A stretch of 64,000 bases of DNA, taken from NCBI GenBank assembly GCA_016719565.1, contig JADJYU010000003.1, forward strand, positions 682,001-746,000, given 5' to 3'. The notes below the pieces were generated by a model. That model made no database searches and was not told the origin of the DNA. It saw nothing but the letters and a program-made list of their open reading frames with translations. This stretch comes from Ignavibacteria bacterium (GTDB lineage Bacteria > Bacteroidota > Ignavibacteria > Tepidaquicellales > Tepidaquicellaceae). Positions 1 through 9,357 of the stretch are shown here, in pieces. How positions within the stretch are numbered: position 1 is the first letter of the stretch; every line of letters starts with the position of its first letter. The position numbers were made by a program, and so were the translations under genes.

Positions 1-733
1 CAACATTCTTTCCTTCACATATTTTAAAAAGATTATATAGAATATCATGATTAGCGGAAGGAATTGAGATAAATATTTTTTCAATATTCAGTTTCGAAAT
101 CAGTTCGGGTATTAATGTATAATTTCCGAGATGGATCTTACCTTTCATATTTCCGTTAACAATTTCATCAATTGAAAAATATCCTAAAACATTATAACCT
201 GTGAATTTATGTTCAGAAAAATTCTCATAGATCTTTTCAGCCATCAGATTTTTCCCGAGTACTGCAACATTACTAACGCCTTTATTTTTATTATAAAGGT
301 TCTTTTCAATTTTGAGCATAAAATATCTTCCGACTGTAACAAACAAAATTGATATAAGCCAAACAAGTGAAAATACAAGCCTTGAATAAGGGAAATCGCC
401 TTTAAGAATAAAGACCAGACCCATTGCAATAAGAACGCCTATGGAGATGCATTTAATTATTACAAATAATTCATCCATTACAAAAACAGTTCTTTTTAAT
501 CTGTACATTTTTCTCGACTGGAAAATGATGATCCATATAGGTATTACGATCAGAGAAAACTCAATATATCCGTAAATTTCCGGAATACCTTTTGTTACAG
601 GAAAGATATTAGTAAAAGGGCTCAAAAACCTTAACCAGTATGATAACAAAAATGCGCAGAATATTGAAACAGCGTCTGACAGCACTGTCAACAATGGAAT
701 GATTACTTGTATTTTAGTTGATTTATTTTTCAA
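1..733 (-). CDS. Polyprenyl-phosphate sugar transferase, N-terminal part (truncated by window edge)
   Basis: The reading frame is open from a TTG at 733 (in-frame stop at 761-763, no ATG) to the window edge, about 244 codons. Four hydrophobic segments near residues 8-30, 48-68, 88-110 and 116-138 are followed by a soluble part with a nucleotide-binding-like strand-turn (NVAVLGKN, about residue 157). That layout, four membrane helices then a CoA-binding-like domain, is the N-terminal half of WcaJ/PglC-like exopolysaccharide polyprenyl glycosylphosphotransferases, which load the first sugar-phosphate onto undecaprenyl phosphate at the inner membrane. The catalytic sugar-transferase domain would lie outside the window, so the assignment is family-level only. 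The TTG start is inferred. Confidence 0.7.
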   Translation of the reverse strand, partial: MKNKSTKIQVIIPLLTVLSDAVSIFCAFLLSYWLRFLSPFTNIFPVTKGIPEIYGYIEFSLIVIPIWIIIFQSRKMYRLKRTVFVMDELFVIIKCISIGVLIAMGLVFILKGDFPYSRLVFSLVWLISILFVTVGRYFMLKIEKNLYNKNKGVSNVAVLGKNLMAEKIYENFSEHKFTGYNVLGYFSIDEIVNGNMKGKIHLGNYTLIPELISKLNIEKIFISIPSANHDILYNLFKICEGKNV

Positions 734-809
734 GTTATATATGCAGGAAACCGTATGAATTTATCAAAAATAATTTATTTGATTGTAATAGAAAACACAA
801 AACTAAATT

Positions 810-2903
810 TTAAGCAATATCAGTAAGATAAAGAGAATCCTTATGATTTTTGAGAAAAGATTTTTTAATAACTTCATGTTCTTTTTTCCTCAAATGAGGA
901 TCTTCATCGATGATCTTAAATGCAATACTCCTGGCAATTTCCAATACATCCTTATCTTTTTTGAGATCAGTGCAGGAAAAGCTTAGCATACCTGACTGCC
1001 GGATACCGAAGAATTCCCCGGGACCTCTGATATCCATATCAGCTTCAGCAATTTTAAAACCGTCATTAGAGCTGCATAGAATATTCAGCCGCTTTGATGA
1101 ATCTTCCGAAAGATCTTTTGCAATAAGAATACAGTAAGACTGATCAGCTCCTCTTCCCACCCTTCCTCTGAGCTGATGCAGCTGTGATAGTCCAAATCTC
1201 TGCGCTTCTTCAATGATCATGATAGTGGCATTCGGAATATCAATGCCTACTTCTATAACTGTAGTGGAAACCAGAATATTCAGTTCGCCATCTCTGAACT
1301 TTTCAGTTTCTTCATCTTTCTCATACCACAGCATTCTGCCGTGAACCATGCCGACTTTCAGGTCGGGGAAAATTTCTTTTTTTAACAGCTGATAATTTTC
1401 CTCAGCCGACTTCAGATCAAGTTTTTCTGATTCGTCAATAATAGGAAAGATAATGTAAACCTGTCTTCCTTTTTTAATTTCGGTTCTGACAAATGAATAA
1501 ATAGCAGGTTTATCATCATCAGTTCTTAATGCCGTTTTAACAGGTATTCTGTTTTTTGGGAGTTCATCAATCACAGAGATATCAAGATCACCGTAAAAAG
1601 TCATAGAGAGAGTTCTGGGAATTGGCGTTGCGGTCATTACCAGCACATCAGGATTCATACCTTTTTCTTTAAGCTTTGCTCTCTGCATCACCCCGAATTT
1701 ATGCTGTTCATCAATCACAACAAAACCTATATTTTTATACTGAACATTTTCCTGAATAAGCGCATGTGTTCCGATAATAATATTTGTTTTGCCGGATTCA
1801 ATATTCGTCAGAAGTTCATCCCGGAGTTTTTTCTTCTGACCTCCGACCAGAAGGCATACATTAATATCCAGAGGTTTGAGCAGTTCGGAAATAGTTTTAT
1901 AATGCTGTTCAGCAAGTAACTCAGTCGGGCACATCAGCGCAGCCTGATAACCATTTTCGACAGCAATTAGCATTGAATAAACAGCAACAATAGTTTTTCC
2001 GCTGCCGACATCACCCTGCAGAAGCCGGTTCATGCATTTATCGGAATTCATATCGAGATAAATTTCATTCATTACTTTTTTCTGCGACTCTGTAAGTTCA
2101 AATTTCAGAATGGATTTAAATTTATCAGTTATTCTGTGAATATCCTTATCGAATTTAATACCTTTTTTTTCGTTTTGAAGGGACATTTTTTTTAATGCGA
2201 GAATCAGTTCGAGATAGAACAATTCTTCAAATGAAAGTCTTTTTCTTGAAAATTCAATATCAGAAAACTCCATCGGGAAATTAATTCTAAGCACAGCTTC
2301 TTTTTTTCCGGAAAGTTTGTATCGTTTAATAATATCATCGGGCAAAGTTTCTTCAATATAATCGGGATTGGATTTCAGTAAAGTACTGAAAGCGTTAAAA
2401 ACTATTTTGGAAAGCAGCAGAGGTTTGATCCAGGTTTTTTTCAAAACTCCGGAAAGCTCATAAACAGGAATGAGATTAAATTTCAAAAAATCCATATCCA
2501 CAGGATCTGACGGAATGATCCTAATGTGATCCCTGTATGAAATTCTCGGAACGGAAGAATAATTTTCCTTATCAATTTTGATCCAGAACACAAAAAAATC
2601 ATTTAATCTGAACTGTTTAGATCTGAATTCTGTAGCGCCAAAGATCGGCACTGCAACTGAACCGGTATTATCTTTGAGGACGACTTTAAACGGCTGATTA
2701 CTTTTTCTCGGATGTTCGAGATCAATGACTTTACCGGAGACAATAACATTCTCATTAATATTTAAAGGAATTTCACGTACATTAATTTTTTTAAGATAGA
2801 TCCGCGGAATAAAATTCAGAAAGTCATCAAGTGAAGAAATGCCGATCTTTAAAAAAGCTTCAGCTCTTTTTTCCCCGACACCTTTTAAAAATTTAAGATC
2901 CAT
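810..2903 (-). CDS. recG: ATP-dependent DNA helicase RecG
   Basis: 697 residues, close to the 693 of E. coli RecG. The N-terminus has a helix-hairpin-like start (FLKGVGEKRAEAFLKIG), then the OB-fold wedge (about residues 50-150) that splits reversed replication forks. The superfamily-2 helicase core follows: Walker A GDVGSGKT, the DEQH box in VVIDEQHKFGV, TATPIPRTL (motif III), and the motif VI region QLRGRVGRG, which also covers the RecG-specific TRG area. It acts in the cytoplasm, regressing stalled forks and processing Holliday junctions. It stands alone here, divergent from the glycosyltransferase at 3053; ruvB lies 18 kb away. The ATG at 2903 fits the family start. Confidence 0.97.
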   Translation of the reverse strand: MDLKFLKGVGEKRAEAFLKIGISSLDDFLNFIPRIYLKKINVREIPLNINENVIVSGKVIDLEHPRKSNQPFKVVLKDNTGSVAVPIFGATEFRSKQFRLNDFFVFWIKIDKENYSSVPRISYRDHIRIIPSDPVDMDFLKFNLIPVYELSGVLKKTWIKPLLLSKIVFNAFSTLLKSNPDYIEETLPDDIIKRYKLSGKKEAVLRINFPMEFSDIEFSRKRLSFEELFYLELILALKKMSLQNEKKGIKFDKDIHRITDKFKSILKFELTESQKKVMNEIYLDMNSDKCMNRLLQGDVGSGKTIVAVYSMLIAVENGYQAALMCPTELLAEQHYKTISELLKPLDINVCLLVGGQKKKLRDELLTNIESGKTNIIIGTHALIQENVQYKNIGFVVIDEQHKFGVMQRAKLKEKGMNPDVLVMTATPIPRTLSMTFYGDLDISVIDELPKNRIPVKTALRTDDDKPAIYSFVRTEIKKGRQVYIIFPIIDESEKLDLKSAEENYQLLKKEIFPDLKVGMVHGRMLWYEKDEETEKFRDGELNILVSTTVIEVGIDIPNATIMIIEEAQRFGLSQLHQLRGRVGRGADQSYCILIAKDLSEDSSKRLNILCSSNDGFKIAEADMDIRGPGEFFGIRQSGMLSFSCTDLKKDKDVLEIARSIAFKIIDEDPHLRKKEHEVIKKSFLKNHKDSLYLTDIA

Positions 2904-3052
2904 ATAGAATTAAATACATATTAAAAATCCATTGCAAATTTATTTAAAATAAATTCTTTGAGTAATGTAAATATAATTCAGAAGTGCTGAACTTTCCCAA
3001 AAACCTCTTTATTAAAATTGAATTTACTTACACGTTTAATTATTTTATCGCC

Positions 3053-5029
3053 ATGAAAAAAACCAAACCTCTTCAGCAGATCAGGAAGAAGAATGAATCT
3101 GTTCAGAGTTATTCAGGATTTGACAAGCAGACTGAATTAAGCGGATATCTCAAATACTTAATATACTTCATACTGATTGCTCTGCCGGTTATTCTGGCAT
3201 ATAACTATTACTCTAATGCACTGAATATAAACGGATACAACAGTTTTCCGCTTGATGACGGCTGGATACATCTGCAGTTTGCCAAAAACCTTTCTGAGTA
3301 TTTCAGCTTTTCATATTATAAAGATGAAATGGTAACAGCAGGATCGACATCTCCATTATATACCTTCATTGTTGCCATTGGATTTTTCATTACGAATAAT
3401 GAAATGCTGCTGAGTTATTTTACCGGTATACTATTTTTTGCATTATCTTCACTGATTATTTTCAAATTAAGCATGAAGGATTTCAGCAAAGATATTTTAG
3501 CTTCGATGATCTGCGCGGGTTTGTTTATTTTAGACAGGATGATGAACTTCATTTCACTATCGGGAATGGAAACTACAATGTATGTTTTCACACTTTTGCT
3601 TGCAGCATATTTTTATAAAGAGAGAAAAACTTATTCACTTGCGGTAATTCTCGGATTAATTATCTGGTCTCGGCCTGACGGAGTTGCGTTTATTGCAGCG
3701 ATAGCAGTCGATCTGATACTGGCAATATTTTATTTTAAGAATGAAGAAATAAAAAAGATATATTCGAAGGACATTTTGCTGAAGATGACGGGAATATTTG
3801 TTTTAATTTCCGGCGCTTACTTTCTCATGAATTTAATAATAGCGGGTTCTTTATTTCCAAATACATATTCAGCAAAGATCGCATACTTTTCTGATGCGGA
3901 AAAGAAACTTTCATATATTACGGATAAAGTATTTCCATTTTTCGGTTCATTAAGTTATTCCCTATATATAGCGGGATTTGCAGCTGCGATTATAAAATTT
4001 ATATATGACTTATATAAAAGAAAAATTTCAGAAAATTCTTTGTATATATTATTCTTCACATTTTTTCTGCTGCTGTATATGATAAAGCTTCCGGAAGTGA
4101 ACAGATTCGGAAGATATATTATGCCGCTTGTTCCTTTTTTCATTTTGCTTACAGTAGCAGGATACAGGGAGTTATTAATATTTATCAACAAATATTTAAA
4201 AAATGCTTTTATACTCAGATTTGTATTTATAATATTTGCCGGGATATTATTTTACCGCAGTATTGAAGATTACGATACATTCAAAAATTTTTATGCCAAG
4301 CAGTGCGAATACATCTATGAAAGACAGGTGAAGACTGCAATGTGGCTGAAAGAGAATACAAAAGAAGATGACATACTCGGTGTTCACGACATCGGCGCTA
4401 TCGGTTTTTATACCGGAAGGAAACTGGTAGATGTGGCGGGACTTGTGACTCCATATTTGAACGAAAGACTTATTGAAAAAAATTACAGTCAGATAATGAC
4501 TGAATATCTCAAAGAAAGAGGAGTTTCTTATATTGCATTTTTAAGGGAATGGTACAGACCGGTAAATCAGAAAGCATTATTCAAAACGCCTGAAAATTCC
4601 CCGCAGGAAGTTATGGAAGTTTACAAATTCATACCGGATACGACTTATGTAATATCGAAGGATGCGAATTATTTAATGTCATTAGCTTTAAGAAATTTAA
4701 GCAAGAAAGACGGCAATGATATTGTGAGCAGAGTTAATAAAATTATAGAACTGGAGCCGAAATACGCAGAGGCATATTTCTTAAGAGCATACGGATATTC
4801 ACTTTTGAATAATACAGTTAAATATGAAGAGGATCTGAAAAACGCGATAATGCATTATCCGGATTTTAAGGATGCGCATTTCAATCTCGGCATGTATCTA
4901 ATGGAAAACGGCAGGTATGCAGAAGCTGAAGAGCCGTTAAAGAAAACGCTCGAACTTGATCCGACAAATAAAGCAGTGCAGGATTCATTGAAAGTGATTG
5001 AGGATTTTAAATCAGGAAACAATAAATAG
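3053..5029 (+). CDS. GT-C type membrane glycosyltransferase with C-terminal TPR repeats
   Basis: About 658 residues from the ATG at 3053. A longer reading starts at a GTG at 2984, but its extra 23 residues look unrelated to a signal, so I prefer 3053. The first helix is followed by an extracytoplasmic loop with PLDDGWIHLQFA, the acidic DD pair typical of GT-C enzymes that use polyprenyl-phosphate sugars. About ten further hydrophobic segments run to roughly residue 415. A soluble part follows, ending in at least two TPR units (IIELEPKYAEAYFLRAYGY; GRYAEAEEPLKKTLELDP). It probably glycosylates a protein or cell-surface lipid at the outer face of the inner membrane; the acceptor cannot be told from sequence. 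Confidence 0.7.
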   Translation: MKKTKPLQQIRKKNESVQSYSGFDKQTELSGYLKYLIYFILIALPVILAYNYYSNALNINGYNSFPLDDGWIHLQFAKNLSEYFSFSYYKDEMVTAGSTSPLYTFIVAIGFFITNNEMLLSYFTGILFFALSSLIIFKLSMKDFSKDILASMICAGLFILDRMMNFISLSGMETTMYVFTLLLAAYFYKERKTYSLAVILGLIIWSRPDGVAFIAAIAVDLILAIFYFKNEEIKKIYSKDILLKMTGIFVLISGAYFLMNLIIAGSLFPNTYSAKIAYFSDAEKKLSYITDKVFPFFGSLSYSLYIAGFAAAIIKFIYDLYKRKISENSLYILFFTFFLLLYMIKLPEVNRFGRYIMPLVPFFILLTVAGYRELLIFINKYLKNAFILRFVFIIFAGILFYRSIEDYDTFKNFYAKQCEYIYERQVKTAMWLKENTKEDDILGVHDIGAIGFYTGRKLVDVAGLVTPYLNERLIEKNYSQIMTEYLKERGVSYIAFLREWYRPVNQKALFKTPENSPQEVMEVYKFIPDTTYVISKDANYLMSLALRNLSKKDGNDIVSRVNKIIELEPKYAEAYFLRAYGYSLLNNTVKYEEDLKNAIMHYPDFKDAHFNLGMYLMENGRYAEAEEPLKKTLELDPTNKAVQDSLKVIEDFKSGNNK

Positions 5030-5169
5030 AAGTTATAATGAAATTCTGATAATTATAATGAACTATAGTGACTTTCAGTTATATAATTTATTATTTCCCC
5101 GAACTCTGACTAATGGTTTGAAATTACAATTCAGTTTTATTATCTTGCAAGTCATTAAAAAGCTAACGC

Positions 5170-5243
5170 GGGGCTATAGCTCAGTTTGGTAGAGCGTCTG
5201 AATGGCATTCAGAAGGTCAGCGGTTCGATCCCGCTTAGCTCCA
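5170..5243 (+). tRNA. tRNA-Ala (GGC anticodon)
   Basis: A complete cloverleaf can be drawn. The acceptor GGGGCTA pairs with TAGCTCC, the D-arm is CTCAGTTTGGTAGAGC, the anticodon stem TCTGA/TCAGA encloses the loop ATGGCAT, and the T-arm AGCGG-TTCGATC-CCGCT is standard. The anticodon in the loop is GGC, which reads alanine GCC/GCT codons. The 3' CCA is not encoded (the DNA reads A then CAG), so it must be added by tRNA nucleotidyltransferase. It lies just upstream of rplU, possibly co-transcribed with it. Confidence 0.96.
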
Positions 5244-5284
5244 CAGATGCATAGATAGAATAATTAATCAAAAATAATATCAAA

Positions 5285-5593
5285 ATGTTTGCAATAGTTA
5301 ACATAAAAGGACATCAGTACAGAGTTCAGGAAAATCAGCAGGTGTTCATTCCGAAGATGAAAGATGAGATCGGTTCAAAAGTTACGTTCAGTGATGTTTT
5401 AATGTTCTCACCTGACGATAAAACTTTCGAGATCGGCGCTCCGTCGCTTGCAATGACAGTGGAAGCCACGATCACCGGACATGTAAAAGATGATAAAGTA
5501 ATCGTATTCAAGAAGAAAAGAAGAAAAGGTTATAAAGTAAGAAGAGGTCACAGACAGAATTATACTCAGATCACAATTAATAAGATCGTATAA
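5285..5593 (+). CDS. rplU: 50S ribosomal protein L21
   Basis: 102 residues, the normal length for L21. It begins MFAIVNIKGHQYRVQENQQ and carries the conserved basic C-terminal stretch KKKRRKGYKVRRGHRQNYT that contacts 23S rRNA helices in the large subunit. It is followed 63 bases later by rpmA, the usual rplU-rpmA pair, and preceded by tRNA-Ala. In many genomes obgE follows directly; here obgE is 26 kb away beside surE, so the classic L21-L27-Obg operon has been split. Confidence 0.98.
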   Translation: MFAIVNIKGHQYRVQENQQVFIPKMKDEIGSKVTFSDVLMFSPDDKTFEIGAPSLAMTVEATITGHVKDDKVIVFKKKRRKGYKVRRGHRQNYTQITINKIV

Positions 5594-5656
5594 TTTCATT
5601 TTTTTTTATTACGAACAGCTAAAATAAATTTTAAACAATAAACCAGGGAATCAGAA

Positions 5657-5917
5657 ATGGCACATAAAAAAGGACTCGGAAGTTCAAAGAACGGAAGAGA
5701 CTCACAATCAAAAAGACTCGGAGTAAAAAAATACGGCGGAGAAGCGGTAATTGCCGGAAATATTCTTGTCAGACAAAGAGGCACGAAATTCTTACCGGGC
5801 GCTAATGTAGGTCTTGGTAAAGATTATACAATATTCTCTTTAATAGACGGGAAAGTTAACTTCACTACCAAAAAAGGCAAAAAGACCTTAAATGTAATTC
5901 CCAATGAAACTGCCTGA
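5657..5917 (+). CDS. rpmA: 50S ribosomal protein L27
   Basis: 86 residues, starting [16 protein letters not shown], the flexible N-terminal arm that reaches the peptidyl-transferase centre. The body contains [20 protein letters not shown] and [19 protein letters not shown], both highly conserved. There is no N-terminal Firmicutes-type cleavable extension. It sits directly after rplU, with a strong intrinsic terminator 20 bases after the stop, so it probably ends the tRNA-rplU-rpmA transcript. Confidence 0.98.
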   Translation: MAHKKGLGSSKNGRDSQSKRLGVKKYGGEAVIAGNILVRQRGTKFLPGANVGLGKDYTIFSLIDGKVNFTTKKGKKTLNVIPNETA

Positions 5918-5937
5918 TAATTTTTAACAACAGTTTT

Positions 5938-5980
5938 AAAGAGGTTATTCTGAGAGATCGGAATAACCTCTTTATTTTTT
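5938..5980 (+). terminator. Intrinsic terminator after rpmA
   Basis: A 13-bp perfect stem, AAAGAGGTTATTC against GAATAACCTCTTT with a 10-nt loop (TGAGAGATCG), is followed by a T-rich run (ATTTTTT). It lies directly after the rpmA stop and before mdh. Confidence 0.9.
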
Positions 5981-6003
5981 ATAAATAAATAAATTCAGAA
6001 TAT

Positions 6004-6939
6004 ATGAAAATCACAGTAGTCGGCGCGGGAAATGTAGGAGCTACCTGCGCGAACGTAATAGCTCAGAAAGAATTATCAAATGAAGTGATCCTTCTCGATA
6101 TTAAAGAAGGAATTGCAGAGGGAAAATCCCTTGATATCTGGCAGACTTCGGGTATAAACAATTATGATACAAGAGTTACCGGGGTCACAAATGATTATTC
6201 AAAAACCGCCGGATCGGGAGTAGTAGTGATCACCTCAGGCCTTCCGAGAAAACCCGGTATGAGCAGAGATGATCTTATCTCAACAAATGCAGCCATTGTA
6301 AAATCAGTTACGGAAAATGTAATCAAACATTCTCCCGATGCGATTATAATAGTAGTTTCCAATCCGCTGGATGTAATGACTTACTGCGCTTACCTCTCTG
6401 CAAATATTCCGTCTTCAAAAGTAATGGGAATGGCCGGAATACTAGACACTGCAAGATACAGAGCTTTTCTCGCAGAAGTGCTGGACTGTTCGCCAAAAGA
6501 TATTTCTGCAATGCTTCTCGGCGGTCACGGCGATACAATGGTTCCGCTTCCTAGATATACTACTGTCAGCGGTATTCCTGTCACAGAATTAATAGACAGC
6601 GGTAAACTTGATGCGATCGTGGACAGAACCAAAAAAGGCGGCGGTGAACTTGTCGCTCTTATGGGAACATCAGCATGGTATGCACCCGGCGCTGCTGCAG
6701 CTCAGATGGTAGAATCAATTGTCAGAAATCAGAAAAGAATTTTCCCGGTCTGCGCATGGCTTCAGGGAGAATACGGAATGAATGATATATATCTCGGTGT
6801 GCCAGTGGTACTTGGTACTAACGGAATTGAAAAAATTATCGAACTGAAACTTAATGAAGATGAAACGACACTGCTTAAAGATTCAGCTAAGGCTGTAAAA
6901 GAAGTGATGAATGTACTTGATGAGTTAAATAAGAAATAA
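6004..6939 (+). CDS. mdh: Malate dehydrogenase, LDH-like type
   Basis: 311 residues. The N-terminal Rossmann motif is VVGAGNVGATCANVIA, with an aspartate at the end of strand two (LLDIKEG) favouring NAD. The mobile active-site loop GLPRKPGMSRDDLIS carries the substrate-binding arginines that choose malate over lactate. NPLDVMTY, the arginine in GILDTARYRAFLAE, and the catalytic histidine in GGHGDTMVPL are all present. It interconverts malate and oxaloacetate in the cytoplasmic TCA cycle; gltA and icd of the same cycle are elsewhere in the window. It is a single-gene unit bracketed by two intrinsic terminators. Confidence 0.96.
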   Translation: MKITVVGAGNVGATCANVIAQKELSNEVILLDIKEGIAEGKSLDIWQTSGINNYDTRVTGVTNDYSKTAGSGVVVITSGLPRKPGMSRDDLISTNAAIVKSVTENVIKHSPDAIIIVVSNPLDVMTYCAYLSANIPSSKVMGMAGILDTARYRAFLAEVLDCSPKDISAMLLGGHGDTMVPLPRYTTVSGIPVTELIDSGKLDAIVDRTKKGGGELVALMGTSAWYAPGAAAAQMVESIVRNQKRIFPVCAWLQGEYGMNDIYLGVPVVLGTNGIEKIIELKLNEDETTLLKDSAKAVKEVMNVLDELNKK

Positions 6940-6960
6940 TTCCGGTTTCAATTTTTATAT

Positions 6961-7000
6961 AAGATCCTGTCTGTAAAGTTTCAGACGGGATCTTTTTATT
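6961..7000 (+). terminator. Intrinsic terminator after mdh
   Basis: The stem AAGATCCTGTCTG pairs with CAGACGGGATCTT (one T-G wobble) around a 7-nt loop, followed by TTTTATTT. It overlaps the end of the convergent RsbW-like gene by a few bases. Confidence 0.85.
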
Positions 7001-7400
7001 TATAGCATTTCAGAACAAACTCCGTTCCGGTGTCAGTCGAGTTGCAGATAAAGTTATCCACAAGTGATTTGATAATGAAAATACCTCTTCCGCTTTCCTT
7101 AAGTAAATTATCATCTGAAGTAGGGTCTGGTATACTTGAAAGAATAAAACCCTTCCCTTCGTCAAGTATCCTTATCATTATCTGAGCTGAATCGTAAATT
7201 ATTTCAGTATAAACTTTTTTATTATGATCTTCTTTATTCCCGTGAACAATAGCGTTTATCAGCGCTTCTGAACATGCAATTTTCAGATTAATGAATTTTT
7301 CCTCTTCAAGACCAAATATCTCATTTACCTGGTCAAGCAAATTTTCAAACTTCATTATTTCATTTCTTTCGCTTTTTAGAGTCAGTATTTCTTTATGCAA
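6996..7400 (-). CDS. RsbW-like serine kinase / anti-sigma regulatory factor (HATPase fold)
   Basis: 134 residues forming a single GHKL ATPase domain. The N-box is SEALINAIVHGN (about residues 46-57), the G1 box is DEGKGF, and the G2 region is ESGRGIFIIKSLVD. This is the anti-sigma factor/serine kinase family (RsbW, SpoIIAB, BtrW), which binds a sigma factor or phosphorylates a STAS antagonist. A single-domain STAS protein is encoded at 55296..55601, not next to it, so the partner is unproven. The gene stands alone and converges on mdh. The start could also be the internal methionine about 15 residues in (MKFENLLDQV). Confidence 0.85.
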   Translation of the reverse strand: MHKEILTLKSERNEIMKFENLLDQVNEIFGLEEEKFINLKIACSEALINAIVHGNKEDHNKKVYTEIIYDSAQIMIRILDEGKGFILSSIPDPTSDDNLLKESGRGIFIIKSLVDNFICNSTDTGTEFVLKCYK

Positions 7401-7446
7401 TCTGTATTTTTTAAATTAATTTTACTTACAAAATATAAAAGATTTT

Positions 7447-9357
7447 TCACATATTCCATAATATATTGAGTTGGAAATTTACGGAAGAATTTGACTGTGA
7501 TGGATTTATATACTCTATTTTATCAAGTCCTATTATAAAATTTATTACGGAGTTATTACTCATAAATATTTCCGCCCTTCCCAACGGGCCGTATGATTTA
7601 TAAATATTTGACAAAATCTTTTCACTTTCGTCATAATTATATCTGTGCTGTGAAAAATATTTATAACCAATTCCGAAGTTGATTAAATTTTTAAACAGAT
7701 AATTTAACTCAGGCATATAAAACTGCTCAGCATAAAATGCGATCGGCTTAACCGAAAACGAATTATTCAAAAATTCTCCCTGTTCATAAAATTTTAGTTC
7801 TCCAGCAAAATTCAATTTAAAACCTTTTCCAATAATATAAGAACTCGAATCTCTGATACTCAGCTGTCTGTAAGAAAAGCTCTGGATCTGTGAGATCAGG
7901 TCCTCATAATCATAAACTGTATAATTTGCAGATACCTGAAAGTAATTTTTTGTCATTAGTCTCTCAGCCGGTCTGAAATTACTGTAAGAGCTAAGTCTGT
8001 AAATTCTGTTCCTGTAATTATTTGCGCTCCTTTGTGAAAAAATATAGCTTAATTTTGATTCAATAAATTCAAACTTTGTTTCAACATCAAAATTATACAG
8101 ATTATTGAAAATGTGAGAAGCGGCAATCATTGATTCGGTTTCATCCCTGTCATCATAATTCTGCTGAAAGTCAGTATCGTATTTCAGAAGTGAAGTGGAT
8201 CCTGTAAAAGCAAAAGAATTTGTATTGGACACCGGATAATAAACATTCAAAAGCATTGATGTCCTTCTGCTGTTATTGTTTTTATTTTTTTCCGCCTTTT
8301 CGAGCTCACTGATCTGAGCTGCTGTCAGTCCGGCGGTGTTTATAAGTGAATGATTCTCCGATCTTTCATTCAGTATGATCCTTAGCTGAGAATACAGATC
8401 ATTCCATACATAATTCAGATTGGTATAGACTTCAAGATTGTTTTCGATGATCCTGTTATCATAAGTATTTTCAAAAAGTATGGTAGAGGAAGGCGGTTTG
8501 TATTTATATTCTCTGGTGATATTTCTGTTTTGAAAACTTCCCCCGAGAGAAAGCATTACATCACGGGAAAATCCGTAATTTAAAATGTCACCGACATATA
8601 TAAAATTTTCACTGCGTTTTTCAATATTGTTTCTTACTCCGAACAACTGCGAGATCCCGGGTGACGCCGGGAAGTAAAAATCATTTTTCTGATTGTAATA
8701 TCTTATAATACCTTTATTATCGGAAAGCGAAGCAAATCTTTTATAGATATCAGCGTTAAGTTCATAATTATGATTTGTTTTCTGATCAAGATTTTCATAG
8801 AACAATATCAGCCTGCCGTTTGTAAGATAATCATTCACATCATAATTTATTGCCTGCGCTTCAAAAAAGCCGCTCGGTCCGGAATTGAATTCCCCTATCT
8901 GATCTTCCGTTTTAAATCCTAATTTACTGTTTATAAAAATGCTGTTGCGGATCCTTGCGTCTGCATTCGCATAAATGTAACTGCTTTTATTCTGGTTTGT
9001 CTGTATATTTCTGTCATCAGTAAAAAATTTATTCTGAAATCCCACACCGGCATCCAGATTTTCAATTACATTATAATACAGAAGGAGCTTGAGGTTATTG
9101 TAATCTCTGAAAAAATTTCTATTCAGTTTGGATACATTTGACAGGAAAGTATTACTCAGATTAAATCCAAATCTTCCGGTTGAATTTCCGTAATTTAATA
9201 TAGAACTTAAGTTTGAAGAATTTAAATCGTCATACAAACTGGTCTGGAAAATATTTGTCCTGTAAACTGAATCAGACATTACTGAGTTTATCTGCGCCGA
9301 AGCAGTTTCATTTAACATTATCAGAAATATCAGATATTTAATTAAAGAGATCTTCAA
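7447..9357 (-). CDS. Outer-membrane beta-barrel protein, unknown function
   Basis: About 636 residues. The frame is open to 9435, but the best start is a TTG at 9357, which gives a clean signal peptide, MKISLIKYLIFLIMLNETASA, before QINS. That start overlaps the end of the upstream ABC ATPase gene by 20 bases, so the two look translationally coupled. The mature part has many alternating polar/hydrophobic strands rich in Tyr, Asn and Phe and ends in an aromatic-rich strand (NFQLNILWNM), as expected of a large barrel. No plug or TonB box is visible. I do not recognise the family; the function may be linked to the ABC gene in front of it. Confidence 0.6.
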   Translation of the reverse strand: MKISLIKYLIFLIMLNETASAQINSVMSDSVYRTNIFQTSLYDDLNSSNLSSILNYGNSTGRFGFNLSNTFLSNVSKLNRNFFRDYNNLKLLLYYNVIENLDAGVGFQNKFFTDDRNIQTNQNKSSYIYANADARIRNSIFINSKLGFKTEDQIGEFNSGPSGFFEAQAINYDVNDYLTNGRLILFYENLDQKTNHNYELNADIYKRFASLSDNKGIIRYYNQKNDFYFPASPGISQLFGVRNNIEKRSENFIYVGDILNYGFSRDVMLSLGGSFQNRNITREYKYKPPSSTILFENTYDNRIIENNLEVYTNLNYVWNDLYSQLRIILNERSENHSLINTAGLTAAQISELEKAEKNKNNNSRRTSMLLNVYYPVSNTNSFAFTGSTSLLKYDTDFQQNYDDRDETESMIAASHIFNNLYNFDVETKFEFIESKLSYIFSQRSANNYRNRIYRLSSYSNFRPAERLMTKNYFQVSANYTVYDYEDLISQIQSFSYRQLSIRDSSSYIIGKGFKLNFAGELKFYEQGEFLNNSFSVKPIAFYAEQFYMPELNYLFKNLINFGIGYKYFSQHRYNYDESEKILSNIYKSYGPLGRAEIFMSNNSVINFIIGLDKIEYINPSQSNSSVNFQLNILWNM